Of a stretch of 64,000 nt of DNA, positions 54,202-64,000 are shown in pieces (the first letter of the stretch is position 1; each line of letters opens with the position of its first letter). Both the position numbers and the translations under genes were made by a program. The notes beneath the pieces are model-generated. The model was not told where the DNA came from, did not search any database, and saw nothing but the letters and a program-made list of their open reading frames with translations. The stretch is taken from contig NZ_JAFFPT010000072.1 in NCBI RefSeq assembly GCF_016918785.1, forward strand, positions 276,917 to 340,916. Direction: 5' to 3'. The stretch comes from Leptospira ainazelensis. GTDB taxonomy: Bacteria > Spirochaetota > Leptospiria > Leptospirales > Leptospiraceae.

Positions 54202-54876
54202 TCAAACGAGTTCGTATTTCTTCCGAGTCTTTTTGTCTTCTGGGTCGATCTGAATTTTTTCCGGATGAAAGACGATATTCCAATAACGTTTGGAGTAAGC
54301 GAAAATTCCGATGCTGAGAATGAGAACCAAGACGTAGCCGGAATATTCGGGGTGTTTTAGAAAACTCTCCCCGGCGATCTGCATCTCGATGAGAGGAATG
54401 CACATATACCAGAGAACCGCGACGGCGACAAGGCCCACTCCAAATTTTCCCCACCAATTCGGTTTTCCTTGAATCCCCCTCTTGAGATAGAGAAAACTTC
54501 CTAGCCAAACTCCAAGGATTTCTCGAATCACGTAAGCGATCAGAATCCAGGAAGGAAAACGAAAGTAATGCACGATCACCGAAAGTCCGCCTACAGTGAC
54601 GATCTTATCACAGACAGGATCCAAATATCTCCCCAAAACCGATTCCTGATTGAGGAGACGCGCTAAAAAACCGTCCAAGTAATCCGTGATTACCGCAACG
54701 ATACAGGTAAAAACCGCGTAAATTAGGAATTCCGTTTTCTCCGGATCTTCCATATAGGTTTTTGTGAAGGTGATAAAAAAAGGCAAAAGAAAAACTCTGC
54801 TCACGGAGAGAAAATTGGAAACCGTAAAGATTCGATCTTCTAAGAGTTCCTTTGGTTTTTTTTCCTGTACGATCAT
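54202..54876 (-). CDS. CDP-alcohol phosphatidyltransferase (PgsA-like)
   Basis: A 224-residue membrane enzyme with about five helices. The CDP-alcohol phosphotransferase signature is complete in DYLDGFLARLLNQESVLGRY followed by LDPVCDK (D-G-x2-A-R-x8-G-x3-D-x3-D). Most bacterial relatives of this size are phosphatidylglycerophosphate synthases (PgsA), which make the precursor of phosphatidylglycerol; the N-terminal NFLSVSRVFLLPFFI segment agrees. Another head-group specificity cannot be ruled out. It lies between two tRNA genes. Confidence 0.85.
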   Translation of the reverse strand: MIVQEKKPKELLEDRIFTVSNFLSVSRVFLLPFFITFTKTYMEDPEKTEFLIYAVFTCIVAVITDYLDGFLARLLNQESVLGRYLDPVCDKIVTVGGLSVIVHYFRFPSWILIAYVIREILGVWLGSFLYLKRGIQGKPNWWGKFGVGLVAVAVLWYMCIPLIEMQIAGESFLKHPEYSGYVLVLILSIGIFAYSKRYWNIVFHPEKIQIDPEDKKTRKKYELV

Positions 54877-54909
54877 TCTTGTTCCGTTCCAATATTTATA
54901 TCAGAAGAA

Positions 54910-54940
<31 letters not shown>

Positions 54941-55020
54941 TCCGGAACAGAATTTTTCGACCTAATTTGTTTGAAATCGGTTGACCGGATACCTTCGTTT
55001 GAAAAAGTATCAAAGGAACA

Positions 55021-56536
<1,516 letters not shown>

Positions 56537-56549
56537 AAAAATAAAATCC

Positions 56550-57860
56550 TTAACCTGTTAGTAGGCGAAGGGGATGCTCCGTATATTCTCGAAATGCGGA
56601 AAGAAATCCGGCTCCGGTGGCGCCGTCGACAACTCTATGATCGCAGGAAAGAGTTACCGTTAAGGTTTTTCCGGCGACGAGACTTCCGTCGCGAATCACC
56701 GCCTTTTCCATAAGAGCGCCCACAGCGAGGATGGCCGCTTCCGGTTCGTTGATAACCGCAGTAAAGGAAGAGATTCCGAACATTCCGAGGTTGGAAACGG
56801 TAAAGGTTCCGTCCGTGTATTCCCCCGGTTTGAGTTTTCTCTCTCTAGCTCGGGAAGCAAGTTCTTTTATCTCGCGACTGATCGTCGTTACGTTTTTCTG
56901 ATCCGCGTTTCGAACATAAGGAGTGATGAGTCCGCCTTCGATGGAAACCGCGACACCGATATCGATTCTTCCGTGTTCGAGAACGTGATCTTCTCTCCAG
57001 GAAGAATTGACTTCGGGAACTTCTTTCAGACACAAAGAACAAGCCTTGAGAATCAGATCGTTCACGCTTACTCTATCATGGCCTTCTAATTTGAGATCCT
57101 TGTTGATGGAGTTTCGGAGGTCGTCGATCGGTTCCGCGTCAACTTCCATCGTAAGATAAAAATGAGGAATGGTGGATGTGGAATGAGCCAGTCTTGTGGC
57201 GATCGTCTTTCTCATCCCGGTCAGTTCGATCTTTCGATCCTGACGTTTTACAAAACCGATTCCTTTTCCACCTCCCGTTTCTTGAAAGGAAAGAATGTCT
57301 CTTTTGATGATTCTTCCGCTGGGACCCGAGCCTACGACCTCGTCTAAGTTCACTCCGTTTTGAAGCGCGAGATTTTTGGCAAGAGGAGAGGCCTTTATCG
57401 TTCCTCCGTAAGAATGAGATTCTCTCCGAGAATTCGGTTTTTCAGAAATTTCGGTTTCGGATTCTTTTAGAGGAACAGGTTGGGCAGGTTTTGAAGATTC
57501 TACTTTTGTCTCGGGAGCCGGAATCGAAGAAGGGGCCGAGGAAGTTTGGGGCGGAGGTGTTGTTTCTTTTTTGGAAGGAATCGATTTCTTAGCGGTTTCG
57601 ACTAACGCGGAAACGTCCTCTCCCGCCTTTCCTATGATCGCTACGGGAGAACCTACGGGAAGAAGTGTTCCTTCGGGTGCGAGAATTTCGAGGAGAACCC
57701 CGCTTTCAAAGGCTTCCATTTCCATCACAGCCTTATCCGTTTCCACTTCGGCCAGGATTTCACCGGGAGAAACCGAATCGCCGTTTTTTTTGAGCCAACG
57801 AACGATTTTTCCCTCGGACATCGTAGGACTGAGTTGAGTCATTTCAGCAATTTTAGCCAT
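56550..57860 (-). CDS. pdhC: Pyruvate dehydrogenase E2 (dihydrolipoamide acetyltransferase)
   Basis: A 436-residue E2. One lipoyl domain (residues 1-77) carries the modified K43 in VETDKAVMEM. A Pro/Ser/Glu-rich linker follows, then the E3/E1-binding domain (KASPLAKNLALQNGVNLDEV, GSGPSGRIIKRDIL) and the catalytic domain from about 205 with TGMRKTIATRLAHSTSTIPH and the active-site DHRVVDGATGA near the end. It moves the acetyl group to CoA. Third gene of pdhA-pdhB-pdhC, 21 bp after pdhB. Confidence 0.93.
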   Translation of the reverse strand: MAKIAEMTQLSPTMSEGKIVRWLKKNGDSVSPGEILAEVETDKAVMEMEAFESGVLLEILAPEGTLLPVGSPVAIIGKAGEDVSALVETAKKSIPSKKETTPPPQTSSAPSSIPAPETKVESSKPAQPVPLKESETEISEKPNSRRESHSYGGTIKASPLAKNLALQNGVNLDEVVGSGPSGRIIKRDILSFQETGGGKGIGFVKRQDRKIELTGMRKTIATRLAHSTSTIPHFYLTMEVDAEPIDDLRNSINKDLKLEGHDRVSVNDLILKACSLCLKEVPEVNSSWREDHVLEHGRIDIGVAVSIEGGLITPYVRNADQKNVTTISREIKELASRARERKLKPGEYTDGTFTVSNLGMFGISSFTAVINEPEAAILAVGALMEKAVIRDGSLVAGKTLTVTLSCDHRVVDGATGAGFLSAFREYTEHPLRLLTG

Positions 57861-57881
57861 TTTGAATATTTCCTCGCTCTT

Positions 57882-58855
57882 CTATTCGAGCATTTCTCGG
57901 ACTTTGGCGATGATCTTTTCTTCGCTCGGAAGAGAAGCCTTTTCCAAATTGGCGGCGTAGGGCATAGGAACGTCTTCCTGAGTGATTCTTTCCACCGGTG
58001 CGTCGAGATGATCAAACGCGTTTTTTTGTATCAAATAAGCAATTTGAGAACCGAAACCCGCAACTTCCCAACCTTCTTCCACGATCAGAGCTCGATTCGT
58101 TTTTGCCACCGAAGTATAGATGGCTTCTTCGTCCAAAGGACGAATGGAACGAAGATCCAAAACTTCCACTGAAATTCCTTCCTTCGCGAGTTTTTCGGCG
58201 GCGGGAAGAACATACATCAGAGCGCGTGACCAGCTTACAATCGTTATGTGAGAGCCTTCGCGTTTGATGTCCGCTTTTCCGAACGGAATCGAGTATTCCT
58301 GTTCGGGCACTTCTCCTCGACTTCCGTATAAAACCTCGCTTTCGATAAAGATCGTAGGATTGTTGTCTCGAATCGAGGTTTTCAAAAGTCCGTAAGCGTC
58401 CGCCGGAGAATACGGAGCGATGACCTTCAAACCGGGAATATGCGCATACCAACTTTCGAACGATTGAGAATGTTGTGCTGCGAGTCTTCCTCCAGCGCCG
58501 CCGGCTCCTCGAAACACGATCGGAATCGGAAACTGCCCCGCGCTCATGTAGTTCATCTTGGCCGCAGAGTTGATGATCTGATCGATCGCTACGAGCGAAA
58601 AGTTCCAGGTCATAAATTCGATGATGGGACGAAGACCGATCATCGCTGCTCCGATTCCGACACCCGCAAAACCGTTTTCCGAAATCGGAGTGTCGATCAC
58701 CCTTTTTTCTCCGTATTTTGCGAGCATTCCCTGCGAAACCTTGTAAGCTCCGTCGTAGTGTCCGACTTCCTCTCCCATGAGAAAGATATTCGGATCCTTG
58801 TCCATTTCTTCGCACATCGCGCGGTTGAGCGCCTCTCTGTAAGTTAGGATCGCCA

Positions 58856-58856
<1 letters not shown>
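57882..58856 (-). CDS. pdhB: Pyruvate dehydrogenase E1 component, beta subunit
   Basis: A 324-residue E1-beta. Recognisable parts are TYREALNRAMCEEMDKDPN, FLMGEEVGHYDGAYKVSQGM, DTPISENGFAGVGIGAAM, RPIIEFMTWNFSLVAIDQII, FRGAGGAGGRLAAQHSQSFE and the C-terminal VEERITQEDVPMPYA-like segment (PVERITQEDVPMPYAANLEK). It binds thiamine diphosphate with the alpha subunit. Its ATG shares a base with the pdhA stop (TGATG), so translation is coupled. Confidence 0.95.
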
Positions 58857-59836
<980 letters not shown>

Positions 59837-59990
59837 AATATACTGTGGATCGCTAAAACAATCGCAAAGTATCCTTGCGGAAGGAGGAGATGCAAACGGA
59901 TTTCCTCTCAATTTGAAAAAAATGCGAAAGCGGCGAATCGAACAAAAATATCCTTTTCCTAAGGAGAGCCGTTCCTTTTTCTTTTCTGGA

Positions 59991-60668
59991 ATGCATTCAG
60001 TTCGGACAATCCTACTCACAGAAGACGAACCGGGAATCACCGATACGATTCGAATCGTTTTAGAATCGGAAGGATTTCGGATGCTCTCAGCGATGACCGG
60101 TAAAGAGTGTCTTTCTCTCTTAAAAGAATCGCCGGACTTATTGGTATTAGACGTAGGTCTTCCAGATTTAAGCGGATTTGAAATTCTAAAAGAATTAAGA
60201 AAAAAACATTCGATTCCGGTCATTTTACTTACGGCAAGAGAATCCGAATTGGATCGTGTTCTCGGTTTGGAATTAGGCGCAGACGATTATATGGTAAAAC
60301 CGTTTAGCCCGAGGGAGTTGATCGCAAGAATTCGAGCCGTACTCCGGAGATACGATGGAAATTCGGAAGAAAAAAGAACCGAATTTTTTACCGACGAGGA
60401 TCGGAAGGTAATTTACTATTACGGCAAGTCCTTAACTCTCACCCCTTACGAATACAAAACTCTCCTCTTATTTTTAAAACGGCCCGGTAAAATTTTCACG
60501 CGAGAGGAAATTATGGACATGGTCTGGACGGAACCGGAGGATAGTTTCGATCGAGCGGTCGATACGGTGATAAAAAACATTCGCACTAGATTGAAGGAAG
60601 TTCGCAGCGACTTGGATCCGATCGAAACCAGACGAGGTTTGGGTTACGGATGGAAGGTCACGTTATGA
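59991..60668 (+). CDS. creB: OmpR/PhoB-family response regulator, CreB-like
   Basis: A 225-residue regulator starting at the ATG at 59991; the longer frame upstream lies over the pdhA promoter. The receiver has E11-D12, phospho-acceptor D54 (LLVLDVGLPDLSG), T81 and K103 (YMVKPFSPREL). The winged-helix DNA-binding domain contains LTLTPYEYKTLLLFLKRPGK and RAVDTVIKNIRTRLKE with RRGLGYGW. The CreB name rests on the neighbours: a CreC-like kinase follows and a CreD gene lies downstream. CreB in enteric bacteria controls envelope and carbon-related genes through TTCAC repeats. Confidence 0.88.
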   Translation: MHSVRTILLTEDEPGITDTIRIVLESEGFRMLSAMTGKECLSLLKESPDLLVLDVGLPDLSGFEILKELRKKHSIPVILLTARESELDRVLGLELGADDYMVKPFSPRELIARIRAVLRRYDGNSEEKRTEFFTDEDRKVIYYYGKSLTLTPYEYKTLLLFLKRPGKIFTREEIMDMVWTEPEDSFDRAVDTVIKNIRTRLKEVRSDLDPIETRRGLGYGWKVTL

Positions 60669-60672
60669 GTCT

Positions 60673-62100
60673 TTGGATCCGAATCGTAATCGGTTTTTTT
60701 TTGCCTTTTCCGCAGGATATTATTATTTCGTAGATAAACTCGAAAGATCGATTCGACCTCGTTATATGGAAACGGTGGAAGAATCAATGAACGATACCGC
60801 CCACCTTTTCGCCTCCTTATTAGAAGGGGAGCTTTCAAATCAAGAAGCAACTTTGAAAGAGGTCAGCGAACGAATTCTTTCTCCCATGTTCCGAACCGCG
60901 AAAGAACACAATCTAAACTCTAAAATTTTCGAAGTAACGAAGACGAAAGTAGATCTGCAACTCTATGTTACCGACGAACAAGGAATCGTGGTCTACGATG
61001 GTGAAGGATATCGGAAAGGATCGGATTATTCAAAAAAGAACGACGTATATCTCACGTTAAGGGGGAAATACGGAGCGAGGTCGAGTTTGTTAAACGCTTC
61101 GGATCAGGAGGGCGCTTTATTTGTCGCGGCGCCGATTCGAAAGTCAGGAAAAACGATCGGAATTCTCACGGTGATCAAACCCAAAAGTAGTGTGATTCCT
61201 TTTATAGAATCTGCAGAGAAGAAATTTTGGACTCTCAGTCTTTACGTCGCCTTGTCGATCGTCGTTTTGTTTCTTTTCAGCGTTTATCTTATATTCTCAC
61301 CGATTCGAAAATTATCCGAATATGTTTCCGCGCTTAGATCTAAAAAACGGATTCCATTTCCAAAAATAAACGTTCCTGAAATTCGAGGTTTGGGAGAGGA
61401 AATGGATCAATTATTTCGGGAACTCGCGGGGAAGGAATATATCGAAAATTACGTTCAATCGATGACTCACGAAATCAAAAGTCCTCTTTCCTCGCTGCTT
61501 GCTTCGGCGGAGTTGATCGCGGAGAATCCGGATCGTCTGAATTCTCTGATCTCTAACATCCAACTGGAAGGAAAAAGAATTCAAACGATTTTAGAAAAAC
61601 TATTGGAATTCAGCGCATTGGAGAATCTATCCCGATTGGAAAAAGTTCCGAATCTGAATTTGCAGGCGATCGTCCGAGAAACGGTTTTTTCCGTAAGACC
61701 CGAATCGATCCGAAAAAAAGTAAACATTCAAGAGTCGACCGAAACCGTATTTGTGGAAGGGAATTCCTTCTTTTTGGGAATGGCTCTGAGGAATCTCGTA
61801 CAGAACTCTTTGGATTTTTCAAGCCCCGGTTCTCAGATTACGGTTCGCTGTGGAAAAAAGAACGATCTTCCTTTTTTGGAAGTCGAGGATTCCGGAGTGG
61901 GAATTCCCGGATACGCCTCGGAAAGAATTTTTGAAAAATTCTATTCTCTCCCGCGTCCCGATACCGGTCGCAAAAGTTCAGGATTGGGACTTGCCTTTGT
62001 AAGGGAAATCGCTAAATTGCACGATGCGGAAGTGGAAGTCAAAAACGGAAATTCTCACGGTGTAACCGCTCGAATCGAATTCAAAAATAATAAAAAGTAA
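60673..62100 (+). CDS. creC: CreC-like sensor histidine kinase; N-terminus frameshifted at a T9 tract
   Basis: A kinase of about 475 residues closely resembling E. coli CreC, with NDVYLTLRGKYGARSSLLN in the sensor, the H-box SMTHEIKSPLSSLLAS (His near 265), LRNLVQNSLDFSS, VEDSGVGIPGYASERIFEKF and KSSGLGLAFVREIAKL. The natural start should be the ATG at 60665, overlapping the creB stop (MSLWIRIVIGFF), but that frame stops after 23 codons because the T-run at 60694-60702 has nine T. With ten it would continue into the kinase through a good membrane helix. As written, the in-frame start is a TTG at 60673 with no clear ribosome site. Confidence 0.85.
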   Translation: MDPNRNRFFFAFSAGYYYFVDKLERSIRPRYMETVEESMNDTAHLFASLLEGELSNQEATLKEVSERILSPMFRTAKEHNLNSKIFEVTKTKVDLQLYVTDEQGIVVYDGEGYRKGSDYSKKNDVYLTLRGKYGARSSLLNASDQEGALFVAAPIRKSGKTIGILTVIKPKSSVIPFIESAEKKFWTLSLYVALSIVVLFLFSVYLIFSPIRKLSEYVSALRSKKRIPFPKINVPEIRGLGEEMDQLFRELAGKEYIENYVQSMTHEIKSPLSSLLASAELIAENPDRLNSLISNIQLEGKRIQTILEKLLEFSALENLSRLEKVPNLNLQAIVRETVFSVRPESIRKKVNIQESTETVFVEGNSFFLGMALRNLVQNSLDFSSPGSQITVRCGKKNDLPFLEVEDSGVGIPGYASERIFEKFYSLPRPDTGRKSSGLGLAFVREIAKLHDAEVEVKNGNSHGVTARIEFKNNKK

Positions 62101-62104
62101 CAAC

Positions 62105-62153
62105 CTCACACGATCCTCACATTTCGCTCATTTATCTCTCACTCCTATCATTC
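62105..62153 (+). promoter_or_regulatory. CreB-binding-site-like array (11-bp repeats of CTCAC)
   Basis: CTCAC or a one- or two-base variant recurs every 11 bp: 62105-62109 CTCAC, 62116-62120 CTCAC, 62127-62131 CTCAT, 62138-62142 CTCAC, 62149-62153 CATTC. The five-base unit with six-base spacers matches the layout of the E. coli cre tag (TTCACnnnnnnTTCAC). It lies between creC and the genes for the creD remnant and creD, ending 23 bp before the first ATG. Confidence 0.7.
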
Positions 62154-62176
62154 ATACTCTTCGATCAGGAGAACGT

Positions 62177-62464
62177 ATGTTTAACAAATTGTCAGTAAAT
62201 TTTAGAATTTTAATTCTCGCGATCCTGTTCGTCGGATTTTTGATTCCTACCTTTGCGCTCAGCGCGTGGGAAAAAAAAGAAAAAGTCGGAACTGGATGGG
62301 ATCGCAAGTCTCTGTCCGCGCTGCATCTTCGTTTTCGAAAGCAGACACGGTCCGCCGATCGTGAAAAGATATCGCGGAAGTCAGTTTCCACACAGGAAAA
62401 AAAAAGAAAATGGTGGAAGGAGTTTTATGAAAAAACGGAGCCGGAAGGATGTGCGGGGGAGTAA
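62177..62464 (+). pseudogene. Truncated creD-like duplicate
   Basis: The first 30 residues (NFRILILAILFVGFLIPTFA) match the N-terminal membrane helix of the adjacent creD product (INLRIFILAILLAGFLIPIQ), and the ATG has a strong AGGAG site five bases upstream. After that the reading becomes a Lys/Arg/Ser-rich stretch unlike CreD and ends at 95 residues, while the creD periplasmic domain is missing. It looks like the start of a duplicated creD whose remainder was deleted or scrambled. It may still make a small membrane peptide because its promoter region and ribosome site are intact. Confidence 0.55.
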
Positions 62465-62467
62465 TGT

Positions 62468-63799
62468 ATGTTTAAAATTCAATCGTCTATCAATCTTAGA
62501 ATTTTCATTCTTGCGATTTTGTTAGCAGGGTTTTTGATCCCGATTCAGATGGTTCATTCCTTGATTTCGGAAAGACAACAAAGAGCCGTAGAAGCAGCAG
62601 AAGAGGTGAGTTCAAAATGGGGATCTTCCCAAACCGTGGCGGGTCCGTTTTTGGCGATTCCTTATAAAGTGCATAAGGAAAAAGTAATAGGGCAAAACGG
62701 AGAAGAAATACTCATCGGAGAAGACGGAGAAATGTATTTTCTGCCGGAAGAATTGAATTTGGAAACGGATCTAAAGACTGAAAAGAGAAAGCGGGGAATT
62801 TATGAGGTTATCTTATATGGAGGGAATTTGAAAATTCAAGGAAACTTCAAACAACCTTCAGTTTCCGATTTTCCTGAAAATACGAAAAATATTCTTTGGA
62901 ACAACGCCCGTATGATCGTTTCGGTAAGCGATCCAAAAGGAATCGGAAGCGATATCGAATTTTTTTTAAACAGAAAGGAAAAAAAATTTCAGCCGGGTTC
63001 TTCCGCTCAGATTTTTAATTCCGGTTTGCATTCCGAACTCAAACTTTCAGAATCAAAAGCGCCTCTTGACTTCCAAATCAAAATTCCGATCCAAGGTTCG
63101 AATTCGATTCATTTAGCTCCTCTTGGAAAAAGAAGCAGGATTCAAATCGTTTCGGACTGGAAGGATCCGTCTTTTGAGGGAAACCTTTTGCCCAAGGAAA
63201 GGAGGGTTTCCGAAACCGGATTTCAAGCGATATGGGAATCTTCTTATTTTTCAAGAGATTATCCGCAGGTAATTTCATCAAACGGAGAAACGAGTTTCGG
63301 GACGATTTTATCTTCCTGTTACGGAGTTCGATTGATCATTCGAGCGGATCAGTATCTAAAACTGGAACGGTCCTTGAAATATGCGATTTTGTTTCTTGGC
63401 GCCAGTTTTACTCTTTTTTTTCTATTGGAAATTTTCGGAGGAAAAATTCTTCACCCTTTTCAATATCTTATGATCGGATTTGCGATGATGGTTTTTTACA
63501 TTCTGAACTTGTCCTTATCCGAGCATTTGGGTTTCGCCATTTCTTATATAGCGGCCTCTCTCGCGGTATCTTGTTTGATCGGATACTATTCCGGAGCGGT
63601 TTTGGAGAATAAAATAAAAGGAATCGTCGCGGGAGGATATTACCTGGGATTGTATTCGTTTCTTTATGTCGTATTATCTTCCGAGGATAATTCTCTCTTG
63701 TTAGGTTCCATTGCGGTCTTTCTATTTTTGGCGTTATTGATGCACCTGACCCGCAAGATCGATTGGTATTCCTTTGGGGTACAGAAAGAAACGGAGTAG
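62468..63799 (+). CDS. creD: Inner membrane protein CreD
   Basis: A 443-residue protein of the CreD family (E. coli CreD is about 450). The N-terminal helix (LRIFILAILLAGFLIPIQMV) is followed by RQQRAVEAAEEVSSKWGSSQ, then TVAGPFLAIPY, which is the family hallmark. A periplasmic beta-rich domain runs to about residue 295 and about six membrane helices follow. In other bacteria CreD is induced by CreB and affects envelope integrity and beta-lactam response. GGGGGAG lies seven bases before the ATG. Last gene of the cre locus. Confidence 0.9.
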   Translation: MFKIQSSINLRIFILAILLAGFLIPIQMVHSLISERQQRAVEAAEEVSSKWGSSQTVAGPFLAIPYKVHKEKVIGQNGEEILIGEDGEMYFLPEELNLETDLKTEKRKRGIYEVILYGGNLKIQGNFKQPSVSDFPENTKNILWNNARMIVSVSDPKGIGSDIEFFLNRKEKKFQPGSSAQIFNSGLHSELKLSESKAPLDFQIKIPIQGSNSIHLAPLGKRSRIQIVSDWKDPSFEGNLLPKERRVSETGFQAIWESSYFSRDYPQVISSNGETSFGTILSSCYGVRLIIRADQYLKLERSLKYAILFLGASFTLFFLLEIFGGKILHPFQYLMIGFAMMVFYILNLSLSEHLGFAISYIAASLAVSCLIGYYSGAVLENKIKGIVAGGYYLGLYSFLYVVLSSEDNSLLLGSIAVFLFLALLMHLTRKIDWYSFGVQKETE

Positions 63800-63839
63800 C
63801 TCAAAAGGTCATTTTTTGCCCTGTCCCTAATAAAAAAGC

Positions 63840-63930
63840 ATATCCTTACCCACAAGTTTTTTGAATCTTAAAAAATCTGTCGTAACAACGACAGTCCTCC
63901 GTAAAACGAAAGCCCCGCCCTGTTTTTGGG
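63840..63930 (+). mobile_element. MITE-like element, copy E (orientation 1), interrupted
   Basis: Begins with ATATCCTTACCCACAAG 41 bp after the creD stop and follows copy A through TTGAATCTTAAAAAATCTGT, the dyad TGTCGTAACAACGACA, CCTCCGTAAAACGAAA and CCCCGCCCTG-TTTTGGG. At 63931 the match to copy A stops abruptly. The rest of the element, if present, is beyond whatever follows and outside the window. Confidence 0.7.
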
Positions 63931-64000
63931 AGCCTGTTGAAAAAGAAAATCAGAGAATCTCTCGTGATTCCGCCCTAAATTGCATTGGGTTCCTTTTTCT
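63930..64000. mobile_element. Possible insertion-sequence terminus, cut by window end
   Basis: Where MITE-like copy E breaks off, the sequence becomes GAGCCTGTTGAAAAAGAAAA followed by unrelated DNA. GAG(C/G)CTGTTGAAAAA resembles the terminal inverted repeats of some IS5/IS4-group insertion sequences as I remember them. Only 71 bases are visible, with no transposase, so this is a suggestion. Confidence 0.35.

Noticed and set aside
59837..60223. N-terminal extension of PdhA
   Set aside because: The extra 129 codons overlap the divergent creB start and promoter, are unlike any E1-alpha, and the ATG at 59836 fits the family start.

Overview
This window is chromosomal DNA from a spirochaete of the genus Leptospira, most likely a pathogenic-clade (P) species. 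The signs are DUF1577 and DUF6968-type proteins known mainly from Leptospira, Leptospira-style lipoprotein signals, a SecA without a zinc tail, a CreBCD system, fliG beside a pyruvate dehydrogenase operon, and scattered single tRNA genes. Base composition looks by eye to be in the low-to-mid 40s % GC, higher than L. interrogans; I did not compute it.

Layout. 1-3.2 kb: the start of a bifunctional-nuclease gene, a large alpha/beta hydrolase and a small conserved protein, all on the minus strand. 3.2-4.6 kb: a non-coding island with a MITE-like element, nested hairpins, one intact CAU-anticodon tRNA gene and two broken copies. 4.6-9.5 kb: a minus-strand response regulator/HEAT-repeat operon, a DUF115 (MptE-like) gene and a very acidic protein. 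10-14.6 kb: thioredoxin-like lipoprotein, glutamine amidotransferase, secA and a lipoprotein. 15.4-22 kb: a four-gene heavy-metal RND efflux operon. 22-27.5 kb: small ORF, BBP2-type porin, CCA-adding enzyme, lipoprotein, RNase HI-like protein, membrane protein and Bpt leucyl-transferase. 27.5-38.5 kb: an envelope glycan region with DprE2-like and DprE1-like enzymes, a GT39-like and a GT2 enzyme on the plus strand, then three polytopic membrane proteins (unassigned, O-antigen-ligase-like, AftB-like GT-C) on the minus strand. 38.6-48.9 kb: EAL protein, DUF1577/PilZ-like protein, guaB, LolA-like protein, rsmE, Cys-rich lipoprotein, thiS-thiE, WecG/TagA enzyme, lysS and a YdcF-like protein. 49-52.9 kb: a BcsA/PgaC-like glycan synthase with a lipoprotein polysaccharide deacetylase, plus DUF1993. 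52.9-55.5 kb: repeat-rich non-coding DNA with tRNA-Leu(GAG), pgsA and tRNA-Asp(GUC). 55.5-59.8 kb: fliG and pdhA-pdhB-pdhC. 60-63.8 kb: creB-creC-(creD remnant)-creD. The window ends in another MITE-like copy that appears to be interrupted.

The most unusual material is non-coding. (1) A family of about 260-bp elements with terminal inverted repeats beginning ATAACCTTACCCACAA occurs at least six times. (2) All three tRNA loci carry short hairpins with a constant loop (GACCCATAGGGA), a constant 3' tail (GCTGAGTTT) and stems that differ from copy to copy but stay paired; some are inserted in tRNA T-arms and one is nested inside another. (3) Each tRNA gene is followed, 55-57 bp past its T-arm, by an inverted copy of that T-arm. 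Together these suggest a tRNA-associated hairpin insertion system that I cannot match to a named family. Among the genes, the DprE1/DprE2-like pair next to an AftB-like glycosyltransferase suggests D-arabinofuranose donor synthesis, and the cre locus shows both a five-fold 11-bp CTCAC array and a T9 frameshift at the start of creC.
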